A DNA stretch of 64,000 bases, taken from contig NC_079147.1 in the NCBI RefSeq assembly GCF_945859685.1, positions 83,940,315 to 84,004,314 of the forward strand, written 5' to 3'. Position 1 is the stretch's first letter. The number at the start of each line of letters is the position of its first letter. The notes beneath the pieces were generated by a model. That model saw only the letters and a program-made list of their open reading frames with translations, did no database searches and was not told the DNA's origin. This document shows, one piece after another, positions 1 through 9,370 of this stretch. This DNA is from Eupeodes corollae (Eukaryota; Arthropoda; Insecta; Diptera; Syrphidae). Position numbers and translations under genes: made by a program.

Positions 1-539
1 TTTAGTCATCATATTGAAGAAATTAGTTTATAATACTGACGGATGCGATTATCAATATGACTTATTTAGTAATATTATTAAAGAAATTTATTTCATCATA
101 TTGATGAATCTTTATATACATAAATTAGCTTCTCTGTACGTCATAAATTAACTCAAAAACTACTGGACCGATTATTATTAAAATTAGTATATACATGTAT
201 GTATTTTTCTACGGATAAAGTTTGTATGATATGATCATTGATGCCAGTCGCCACCAGGTGGCAACAGTAGCAACTTATGCCCCGTTCAACATCATGTCAT
301 ATTTTCAATGGTTAAGATGAATATGATATTTGTATTAATCGAAGTTACCTCCGGATGGCGCTTCCATGAATATCTATACGAATTTGTATAAATATAAGTT
401 TGAAAAATATGTTTTTGGTGTGATAAGAAAAATAAAACTATAAAATTTCTTTTCTTTTTTTTTATCTTTTGTACACCGCGAGATTTGAAAGCAAATAGAC
501 GGATCTTCGGTGGCGGTGACGGATCTTCTATCTATCTAT

Positions 540-1257
540 CGATCAACTACAACTAGATGTATCGGCTTGAAATTTAGCAAAACAATTAATGAATATTGGA
601 AATCGGCGAATGGAAATTGATGAATCTACACAATTTATCACCTGGATCACCAATTGACGAACTGGTGCAAAAAGTTTTCCCTAATATTGCACAAAACTAC
701 AAAAACCATCAGTGGCTTGCCATATTATCAACCAAAAATATCGACGTCAATACCATCAACTTCACCATTCAGCATAGAATACCAAGTGAAACGACAACAT
801 AAAAGGCTATCGATACTTTGGAGAATCAAAACGTCAATTATCCAACTGAATTCTTGAACTCGCTTGATTTTCGTGGCATGCCACCGCACGTACTTACTTT
901 GAAAATTAGCGTACCTATTATTCCTCATGGATGCACAAATCTACAGTGACTTTGCAACGGAACTAGACTCTCAATCAAGAAAATGATAAACGATGTTACC
1001 GAGGCAACAATTTTGTTTGGAAGGTTCAAAGGTGAAGACGTAGTGTTGCCACGTATCCCAATGATCTGATCCCAATGATGATGAGCAAACGTTTAGAGAT
1101 CCCGGTGTGACTCGTTTTCGCAATGACTATTAACAAAGCCGAATCACAATTGTTCCCAGTGTTTGGACTAAATTTTGAGAATTCATGCTTCTCACATTGA
1201 CACCTCTATGTGGCTTGCTTTTGTGTCGGAAAATCTTCTGATCTACGCACCAGATGG
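540..1257 (+). pseudogene. Helitron-type PIF1-like helicase, C-terminal relic
   Basis: Plus-strand translation in shifting frames gives, in order, VFPNIAQNYKNHQWL, then STKNIDVNTINFTIQ, then NYPTEFLNSLDFRGMPPHV, then CNGTRLSIKKMINDVTEATI, then RFKGEDVVLPRIPMI, and finally a stretch reading LLIYAPDGR. This series is the C-terminal part of the PIF1-like helicase carried by Helitron rolling-circle transposons (the segment that includes the late helicase motifs). The frame is broken by several stops and indels: in-frame stops follow the Thr-rich stretch near 800 and lie near 947 and 1068, so the copy is dead. No upstream helicase or Rep/HUH domain is visible. The last recognisable codons run straight into the MITE at 1258. 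The class is recognised by motif order from memory, not by a search. Confidence 0.75.
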
Positions 1258-1794
1258 CAGAATTTTGAAACTGCAGTCATTTTTGGTACTGCAGTTAAGT
1301 CACTAATAAGACTTTTTTTCATTAGTCTTTTAACTTACAAAAGTACTTTAACGGTAAATAAACAGTCAGCAGTTAGTACTTACTTTCTGACTTGGCAGTT
1401 AAAAAAAGCAATTAATTCATTAAAAGTTAATTAAATTAACTGCAATACTTTTAACTGGTTTTATTCGTTTTAGTCAATGAAAATTCTTTTGTACTGGAGT
1501 ATTGGAAGTTTTAGTCAGTAAAACTTTTGCAGTTAGTTTACTTTAAGTCAATTAATATTTTTTTTTAGTTTTTTGACTTCTTTTAGTCTTAATAAGTCCA
1601 AAGAGTATTAAGAGTATATTGTAAACCTAAAAACAAAGTAAGGATATAAATATAACAATAAGAAATACATCAGTTGACTGTTTTTTTTAGTTAAATTTCC
1701 CAGTCGCAGTATTAACTTACATTCAAAAAAAAAGTTAATTAACTGCGAATTATTTGAATGCAGTACCCAAAAGACTGCAGTCTTTACAACTCTG
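1258..1794. mobile_element. hAT-like MITE with long imperfect terminal inverted repeats
   Basis: The left end (CAGAATTTTGAAACTGCAGT) and the reverse complement of the right end (CAGAGTTGTAAAGACTGCAGT) are imperfect inverted repeats that stay alignable for about 40 bp, through TTTGGTACTGCA. CAGAG-type ends with an ACTGCA core are typical of hobo/hAT elements. The interior is AT-rich, made of repeated AGTTAA/TTAGTC words, and holds no transposase. Flanking 8-mers (ccagatgg and ccaaagca) match at only 4 of 8 positions, so a target duplication is not proven. The insertion seems to sit at the end of the helicase relic. Confidence 0.6.
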
Positions 1795-1802
1795 CCAAAG
1801 CA

Positions 1803-2384
1803 TTTTTTGTAATGTAACATTTTTTTCGAAATAAACAAAATCTATAAAATGGCTTCCAATGAATTGAATATTTGTGTACCTACTGCTTTCTCTTCAAAAT
1901 TTGTTTTCTTAAATTTATTTTAGTTGTAGGCGTAGCAACGCGCACCAGGTACAGCTTGTATATCATAAAATTAAAAAAATCTTCATGAAATTGATGCATG
2001 TATTCATCAATGTAGTAAGAAAACTATGTTCATGTTCATTATATTATTAAGCGCTGTAGTCAAATTTTAGGGGACAATATTATGGATAAGCTAGGCGCCC
2101 CAGACAATTCAATATTTTATACAATACTGTAGTTGAAAACTGATCATTGTGTCGTGTAGATAACATACTGAGTGAAGCTATCTTTATGGATACCGCTTTG
2201 CAAGGTGAATGTATCCTCCAAGTTTTTAAAAAACTGCATCGCGTCATCGCTTCAAAATAATACTACGTGTTCTACAACTGGACTATGGCAGATACTTCGT
2301 AAACAAGGAATTAAATGTCTGTATTACTCACTGTTTTTCAGCTTCGGGATCTCTGTCTTTGTATTTTGAAAGTAATTTTTCGTA
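1803..2384. other. Intergenic DNA, no gene seen
   Basis: AT-rich DNA between the MITE and the first family-1 repeat. It may include the 3' tail of the Helitron relic, since it follows the helicase end, but no CTRR-type end with a hairpin could be fixed. No open frame resembles a known protein. Confidence 0.4.
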
Positions 2385-3215
2385 TTGTTAACTTCCCATA
2401 GGATGTTATTAATCACCCCGATTTGTCGAATTGAAAATGTTGGCATTTCTCGAGGTTGCAACGTCCCTAGTGCCTAAATAAAAGATTTTTAGAGAGACAA
2501 CGTTTTTTTTTTCGTCGTCCATAGCTCAAGAACCAGTGCTTTTTTTTTGTTGTCTTTAAATATCCAACGAACCAATAAAGCTATAAACTTGAATTAAATT
2601 CTATATTATACATTGTAACGTCATACCAAACAAATTTATTTTTGGGAAAAATTCCAATTAAATTTTTTTTTTTATAAATCAAAAAAAATTGAAAACAATT
2701 ATTTGTCACCTCGAAAATTTTACGAACAAAAAATGATTTATTTCTAAAATAATTTTATGCAACGAAGAAATACGTTTTTGACATCTGATAAAATTTTGAG
2801 AAAATTTGAATTGACAGTGTTTTTTATAAAAAATCAAAAACCTAAAAAAAAACATTACTAAAAGTTTGTTAAAATTGATTTTCAACTAAAAAATCTTTTC
2901 AAAAACTTAAGCTGATTTTATATTCTTTTTTTTAACATTCAGTAACTTTTTTAATAAAAAGATTTAATCTACAAAAAAATAGTACTCAAAAGCTACTACA
3001 ATTGGTAAAAATTGATTTTTTCCTAAAAATTTCGTTAACAGAAATAGATTTTAAAATCAAACTATTTGCAAAATATTGTTGGTAATTTTAAATTTGTTTA
3101 AAATAATTCAACTGACAACTTTTTTTTAACAAAACACAAAATCTGAAAGATTTCTAAGCAAGACAAATCGACGGACGGGGTGGGAAGTTGTCAGTGTGGG
3201 TCGCATCCCAGCTTC
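2385..3215 (+). repeat. Interspersed repeat family 1, copy A
   Basis: This non-coding AT-rich repeat occurs four times in the window. One end reads AACTTCCCATAGGA followed by a conserved CCGATTTGTCGAATTGAAAA; the other end reads GGGTGGGAAGTT followed by GTCAGTGTGGGTCGCATCCC. The inner ends AACTTCCCA and TGGGAAGTT are a 9-bp inverted pair. Between them lie degenerate tandem units with words such as ctgtcaattcgatttttctc and gatatttgagtcgaaaat. There is no coding capacity. The design (short inverted ends, internal minisatellite, AT-rich) recalls DINE-1/Helentron-associated elements, but the class is inference. Confidence 0.7.
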
Positions 3216-3229
3216 TTTTTCTTTTTACT

Positions 3230-3420
3230 TGCTACATATGTATAGTATTCGTAAAAATAATCTAGCTCGAGATTTAAATCAAACATGACATTAAAATGGT
3301 AGAGAAGTCGAAAAAATTGGGTCCCGTGATTCCGTCCGCCTGTCTTTCTGTCGATTAACTTTATATTTTGAAATTTAGGTTTTGAGCCGATACGCGTTTG
3401 ACATTTTTTTTTCAATTTGT
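3230..3420 (+). repeat. Short repeat segment shared with family 2
   Basis: The words TGACATTAAAATGGTAGAGA and agaagtcgaaaaaattgggt, followed by a ccgtccgcctgtctttc tract, recur with few changes inside family 2 at about 10,030-10,110 and, inverted, at about 14,110-14,220. It abuts the end of family-1 copy A. No coding potential. Confidence 0.55.
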
Positions 3421-3987
3421 TAAGGCAATAGCTTACAAGTTTTTTCTATATGTTTTTTTAAAGTGTCTCAATAATATTTGATAATCAAAAATGTCATTGT
3501 TTTAATTTTTGGTTAAAAAAAATATAATTGTTTTGATATTTATATTCCACAAACCCGGCAGAGTCCCAAAGACGTCAATACATTCTAAAATAAGTCTTCT
3601 TTCAACCTCATTTTTACTTTCGGGGGTCTTTACTCATCTTTAAAATTCACAAGGAATAACCGCTAAAGTCAGTTTTGCTCATTTTTCAGAAGAGCAGTTT
3701 AAAGTTTTTGATAAACTTGCGAAATTACAAACGACTCTATCTGGCGATCGGAAACTCCGATTGAGTTGAAACAAAAAGTGACATGAAGATAATTTTACTA
3801 TGTCTTATTCATATTCACATTTAAATTTTGTCGAAAAATAAGCTTCCCACGATTTTACTGACAAAAATAACACTTTAGTTTTTATGTCCTTTTATGTTTT
3901 TCATCATATAGAATCTAATCTCGAGTTTGTGTTCGGCAAACTTGTGGTCTCATACCATCATATTCTAAAAAGTACTTGACAGATTTT
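3421..3987. other. Intergenic DNA 3' of the minus-strand gene
   Basis: AT-rich DNA with no supported gene. It includes an outlying copy (3661-3678) of the CTAAAGT palindrome motif that is clustered at 5.3-6.0 kb, preceded as there by GGAATAAC. Confidence 0.4.
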
Positions 3988-5253
3988 TCACGACGTGCGT
4001 CGCTTTCTTTGGCTTGCGTTAAATAGAGTATCACATTTTTTATCTTCTAGATTCAGAAGATTTCCAATATAAAGTACTCTCTGATCATAGGTTCCCAAAG
4101 CCCAATAATGTTTAAATAATCGTTGTATCTGCTCGAATGAAATTTTATCTCGACTGTTGCTTCGACACATTTCAAAGGGTTTTGGAGCTCTAGCATGTAT
4201 AACTTTCCCAGAAAGTGTTTTATATGATTTTCCAGCGTTCCTTAATTTCTGGTGAAGGCGTGTTTTATTCTTTATTTTTGATTTCGGATCGTCATTGCTA
4301 ATCGGGAAATTCAAAACTTCGCTATTTTCACTTTTAGGGTGCGAATCAGAAGAAGTAACATTATTATTTATTATATAATCAGGGTCTTTTGCAGAATCAT
4401 CGGAATTTTCCCATTCTGGCAACTTATCATATGTTGTATTTAATGATGGAGATATTGAATTTCTATTTTCAATGTTGCACTCACTTGAATGACCTAAAAC
4501 AATAGAAAACTTGAAAAGTGTTCTTAAAGAAAAAAATAGCGTTCTTCCGTTTGAATACATTTATGCCGAAGTCAAATCCGTTCATCGATGATTTAGTTTC
4601 ATTGCGTATCTCAGGAAAGTAATCATTCTTTTCTGATATAATTTTGTCATTGGTATTTATACTTTTTTGTGAAATTTGTTTCCAGGGATACAGGAAATGT
4701 GAAAGAACTTGTTTCAATGTTTTCTGTGCAAATGAGAAAAAAACTTCGACATTTCCTTAATAAAAATTAAAATATACATCGTTTTACCAATATCTATCTT
4801 TGGTTCTGGTTTGAAAGTTCTTTGCATCACAAAAACCTTTCTCAAATGAGTTTCTTTTTCTGTAAAAAAAATTGTATTCAAATACCAAACATTCAAGAAA
4901 AAAAGAGAAAAACATTCAAAATATAAATGCCAACCACGATAAGGGTTGATTCATACGACATCGCCTAAGCTGCGAGAAGTTCTTGCTTCAGCTAAACGAC
5001 CTTGAAGCAAAAGGAATCGGTGTCAACGCGACCAACGCAACGGCGAAATCAGGCATCCAAAAAGTTGGCGTGTCTTATTAATTGCTTCCACATAAAATCA
5101 AGTACATACGTTCAAAATATCAAAAATATCATAAAACCGGTATCTTCAAAAGAACATTCAAACTAAAAAAAACATTAAATCAATCTTACCTTCAGCTCTT
5201 GCTTTTTCTTTAAGCATTCGTGCCAGCGCCAAAAGTCTTTGCGATCGAGACAT
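3988..5253 (-). CDS. Unrecognised multi-exon gene, possibly decayed or with one frame error
   Basis: Four exons can be traced on the minus strand. Exon 1 (5253-5190) starts MSRSQRLLALARMLKEKARAE and ends at a good donor (GTAAG). Exon 2 (4859-4788) has a T-rich acceptor ending ACAG, is open in the phase set by exon 1, and gives EKETHLRKVFVMQRTFKPEP. Exon 3 starts at 4723 after TTGCACAG, but in the expected phase meets a TGA after about 24 codons; the adjacent frame is open, and the switch lies near a run of six A. The last exon (about 4498-3988) follows TTGTTTTAG and carries GKSYKTLSGKV and, near its end, FEQIQRLFKHYWALGTYDQR before its stop. That last segment resembles a short module (often Cys-containing, with a W-x-L-G core) of expanded uncharacterised insect proteins. 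Function unknown. The exon 3 donor is not fixed. It lies about 1.65 kb from the divergent lobo gene. Confidence 0.5.
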
Positions 5254-5339
5254 TATTTATTTAAATTAAGTTTTTTTTTCTTAAAAAAAATTAGTATTTA
5301 TAAAAACACTAGGAACAACACACAGGACAACTAAGCTCG

Positions 5340-6010
5340 TTTAAGAACACAGAAAAAACACAGCACTAAAGTCTACTTTAGACAACACTTATTCTATATT
5401 AAGATATAGAAAAAGAACTAAACTATACTTAAGAAACACTTTTATTTATTTTGTCTTACGGAATAACAACCAATCTCGAGATAATGTTTTCAATAACTGA
5501 ATTACTGACGGGGAATAAAAACTAAAGTCAATTTAGGTTCTTCGTGCATCAGAAATTTTTTTGGAATAAGCGCTAAACTGCAGATAGGAGACTCTTTTTG
5601 CTTATTCTTTCTTGGGGAATAACCACTAAACTGAAGTTAAGTCGTTATTCCCTTTTACAAAAATGAAAACAATACAAAATATTAACACGGAAAAACAGCT
5701 AAACTCAAGTTTAGCTATTTTTCCGCCACAAACAAATGTAAAAATTGTATGAATTTAACGAGGAAAAACAACTAAAGTCAAGTTTAGTCTTTATTCCTTG
5801 ATGTAAGTCTTACAAAAATATTACCTTAGCTCAACTTTAGATAATAAATTTCGTCTTTTCTGAGTTTAGTTGTTTTTCCTTAATCTCAACTTAAAAAAGT
5901 GACTAAAGCTTTTATGTTTTTTGAAATTGTGGCCACATTTTTAAAGATAGAAAGCTGAAAAAAATTTACAAAATATATTTAAGTACGCTAAAGTCGACTT
6001 TAGCGGTTAT
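5340..6010. repeat. Cluster of CTAAAGT/ACTTTAG palindromes
   Basis: About ten short palindromes or half-palindromes built on CTAAA(G/C)T...A(G/C)TTTAG lie 40-110 bp apart. Clear ones are 5364-5381, 5521-5536, 5626-5640, 5697-5716 (9-bp arms around CA), 5771-5788 and 5986-6005 (a perfect 20-bp palindrome, CGCTAAAGTC and its mirror). Several are flanked by GGAATAAC, GGAAAAAC or the reverse TTATTCC/TTTTTCC, so the repeating unit is larger than the palindrome. It lies between two divergent genes. No coding potential. Confidence 0.65.
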
Positions 6011-6039
6011 ATGTAGCTTGTGGCCACAGAAATAATTTG

Positions 6040-6200
6040 CAATTGTAGGTACCCACAAACGATACAATATTTTATAATGTGCAACATCAAAAGGGTTTTG
6101 ATTTTCTTCAATAATATTGTACAATCTTGCAATATTATCACTAAACGCTTAATAATATTGTGCAATATCAAATATTGTCAAAAATATTGAGCGTCTAGGG
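6040..6200. repeat. AT-rich CAATATT/AATATTG repeat patch
   Basis: Short words CAATATTTTA, AATAATATTGTACAAT, GCAATATTATCA, AATAATATTGTGCAATATC and AAATATTGTC recur in both orientations in 160 bp. It is a local degenerate repeat with hairpin potential and no gene. Confidence 0.4.
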
Positions 6201-6905
6201 ATGATAAATTCATTTAGAAATATTGATGGATATAGAAAGCTCTTAACCAAAGTGGTGCTATATCGGATTTCTTTTCGGGGTTGCGCCTTTGTTTGTTTAA
6301 TTGTCTTTCACTTACCCAGCAATTAATGTAGTTTTCTTGACTTTTTCAATCTTAGCCTCTGAAGAAGTAAACTCAACATTCTAATTGTTTCACAGCAAGA
6401 ATATTTTATAAACGTGAACCAATGGTTTGCTGGTATTTGTTGACTGTAATTAGTTAAGTATGGCAACACCATATGTCGTCCCATGGGTTTCAAGAATTGC
6501 AGGTTGCAGTATTTAATTCACTTCTTAATAAAAGCAGCGCCAGTTTTTCTTATAACAAATTAAAGACGGTAGATATTAATTTCATATTCAAACCTATACG
6601 ATTCACATTGGATTTGTTTTCTGTTGTCACTACTAGGTGTCGCTCTAAAAAAATCCTGGTTCGTGTATGAACTAAAATGCATTTCGAAAATTCGTAGATA
6701 AATTGTCCAAATGTCACAACCATCTATTGACGTTTCCTGTATAACAACATAATTGATTTTTATTTTGCGTTTATTTAAAAATAAAAAACAATTTAAAATT
6801 GTTTCGCTTTGCAGTTGAAATATTAATCATAAGAAAAATCATATACTATAAATCATAAATTGAAATTTGTTTTCTTTAAAAAAAATAACAAGAACTTTCA
6901 ATAAA

Positions 6906-7386
6906 ATGTCGAAAAAAAGGATTCGTATAAGTGCTGCCGTAAAGGATGTTTCATCTTCGGAGGAAAAAACGGTTCCTTGACAACGAATCTAATATCGATC
7001 AAACAAAAACAGCAGCTGCTGGTGCTGATACGGAACAGGTTGATTTGGGTAGGAGTGAAAGTCACTTGGAAGGAGTTTCCGAAGAAGAACATATTGGAAT
7101 GGATAAAGAAAACTTATTGCCATCATCAGAAGATATTCCTCTAAAACAACGATTGCCCGTTGAAGATTTTGTTGATTCTTATGATGATGGCCACATTGAT
7201 TTGGCATATCCGGAACACTTGGAATTTAAGTCATCAGCTGAGTGCTATCCCAAAAGTTATTATACACTCTCTGGCAAAGAGCGATTACTTCTTTTATTTG
7301 CTGAGAACTTTAAAAGACAATTTACAAGTTTGTATCCCAATAGAAGACCATTATTGCTGGCGATTAAGAATGAGTGTGATGTTCAA
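6906..7386 (+). CDS. lobo: lobo/DRC7, first coding exon (dynein regulatory complex subunit 7)
   Basis: From the ATG at 6946 the frame is open to a donor at 7387 (CAA|GTAAGA). The exon end carries YYTLSGKERLLLLFAENF, then KRQFTSLYPNRRPLLLAI, then NECDVQ. This matches the conserved N-terminal core of DRC7/CCDC135 (lobo in Drosophila), a nexin-dynein regulatory complex protein of motile cilia and sperm flagella, where the human protein has the same order (ENF-x-RQ, P-x-R-x-P-L, NEC-x-V). Upstream of the core is an acidic, low-complexity leader. A second ATG at 6906 (MSKKRIRISAAVKDVSSSEE) has a better look as a start but is one frame off; the switch falls at a run of A near 6962-6970. The true start is therefore 6946, or 6906 with an indel. 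Confidence 0.85.
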
Positions 7387-7460
7387 GTAAGAAATTATAC
7401 TGAATTTTGTTTATGGCAAACTCACAAAACTTTTAATCTGTTAATTTTTTTTTTTTTAAG

Positions 7461-7589
7461 AAACTTGTTTGCACGACAATTAGACCGACTGCATTTTTAT
7501 TTCCATCATTGATATCGAGTTTAGAGGGCTGTGCAAGTTTTGTTGCAGATTTTATTGAGTATACACCATTAAAAAATCTACAAGCTTTG
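7461..7589 (+). CDS. lobo: lobo/DRC7, second coding exon
   Basis: After a 12-T tract ending AAG, this 129-nt exon continues exon 1 in phase 0: KLVCTTIRPTAFLFPSLISS, then LEGCASFVADFIEYTPLKNL, ending QAL before a donor TTG|GTAAG. It matches the next DRC7 block (V-x-TT-x-RPT ... C-x-FV-x-DF). Both splice sites are consensus and the reading frame is intact, so this is a real spliced gene rather than a retrocopy. The intron of 74 nt (7387-7460) is typical of flies. I could not find the following exons (the papain-like QGN-x-F-x-x-S-x-LL block) anywhere downstream on the plus strand, so the next intron is either over 56 kb or the gene is truncated. Confidence 0.88.
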
Positions 7590-8340
7590 GTAAGTTTTTT
7601 AATACAAAAATTGTTGCAAGACTTGTTAAGTACAAGTTTCTTTTTTCACTTATTTCATAAATTTGTTTAATAAAAAATATTCTAAACTTAATTATTGGAT
7701 GTGAACAAATACATTCTATAGAAGTAATTAATTACCGTTCAAACAAACCTTAATATTGTACATAATTTAAATATTTTAAAAACTTTTATAAATCAGTTCT
7801 AAATCAACGAATATTTAACAAAATTGCAAAACTCCTATAATTGTGTCTTATGTTTCTATTCATCAATTTTTAAACTGGGCTAAGTACATACGAACAAAAT
7901 GCATAAAAACGTTCCAGAATATTTGTTTTAAAGATTCGAAACAAACGTTCTGTTCTCTAATATTTTGCTTTATAATTTGGACTGTCCTAAATCAAATTTC
8001 CCTGATTAAAAAAATCCATGAATTTGTTTACATTCTAACTCAAGCCAAGAACCTGTGACACAACTAAATCACTTTGTCCCAAACTCATGATTTATCTTTA
8101 AAAGAAAAATATTTTTGCAAAAGTAAGATCAGGACATTTTTGAAACTATTGGAACTTTAAGAAACTGTTGTCGACATTCATTTTTATTATTATTAGCTCA
8201 ATATTTAAAATTAGAAAAACAAATCAGAGCCACCATATTCCATCTTTTTCAAACAAGGTAACGTTGATTTTAGGGGCAATTTTATCAACAAAATATGCTT
8301 TCTAGAATATTATTAAGATCAGGACTGCTGATCATTAGAC
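7590..8340 (+). other. Start of lobo intron 2 (presumed), no other gene
   Basis: AT-rich DNA following the exon 2 donor. No further lobo exon, no other coding frame with recognisable content and no RNA gene was seen. Confidence 0.4.
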
Positions 8341-8344
8341 TAAA

Positions 8345-9345
8345 AAGAGGCTGGGATGTGACCCACACTGATAACTTCCTATCCCGTCTGTCGATTAGCT
8401 TTGCTTAAAAGTTTTTAAGTTTTCATGTTGTTCTAAAAAAGCTGTCAATTGAATTATTCTAAAAAAAATTTAAACTTACCAACAATATTTTGCTTATAGG
8501 GGTATTTAAATTATTTGATTTCAAAATATATTTTTGTTAACGAGATTTTTAGTCGAAACCCAATTTTTACCAATTTTAGTAGCATTTCTTAAAAGTTTTT
8601 ATTTCTTATATAAACAATAACGAATTGGATAAATGAAATTAATTTGAAGTCAATATCTTCTATTGTTCACGAGATATCAAGAACCGAACATCAATTTTTT
8701 CCAAATTTTGCGTACTATATTTTGTATATAATTATTATTTTTTTTATGAAAACAACTTACTGTTAAATTTTTATAAAAATTTACTAAATGTCAAAAACAA
8801 TATTTTCTGTGAGGTAACATTTATTTGAAACCAATATTTTAAATTTTTAAGAAGATATTTTAGTCTAAAGTAAATTTTTACAAAGTTTTAGTATTTTTAA
8901 GGTTTTTATTTCTTGTAAAAAAGCTGTCAATTGGATTTTTCTCAAAATTTTGCTGATTGTTGAAATCAATATATTTTATAAAACATTACTAACTTTGTTA
9001 TTATTTTTTAGGTTTTTAATTTTTTTGTAAAAAAAACTGTCTATTCGATTTTCGATTCAAAATTTAACCAGTTGTCGAAAACGTTATTCTTCACACACAA
9101 TTGTGTTGGAGATAAAATCATTTTTTGTTCGTAAAATTTTCGAAGTGACAAACATTTTTTGTTCAATTTTTTGATTTATAATAAAACGTGAATTGTAATT
9201 TTTTCAAAAAATATGTTTGTTTGGTATCACGTTACAATATATTATATAAAATTTAATTCAAGTCTCTAGCGTTATTGGTTCGTTTTTAATTTTTTTTTTT
9301 CAAAATGCAGTTGTAAAAAAAAACACCCACTTAATTTTTTGGGGC
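8345..9345 (-). repeat. Interspersed repeat family 1, copy B (inverted)
   Basis: The copy begins with GGGATGTGACCCACACTGAT followed by AACTTCCTATCCCGTCTGTC, the inverted end of family 1, and runs through the same internal units (cgaaacccaatttttaccaa; ctgtcaattggatttttctc). Near 9200-9290 it carries the inverse of copy A's TTGAATTAAATTC and TGTAACGTCATACCAAAC words. The ACCCACTTAATTTTTTGGGG stretch near 9330 matches a similar place in copy D. Family 2 follows directly. Confidence 0.65.
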
Positions 9346-9370
9346 CCTTTCTGCATCTTTATCGTTATGA

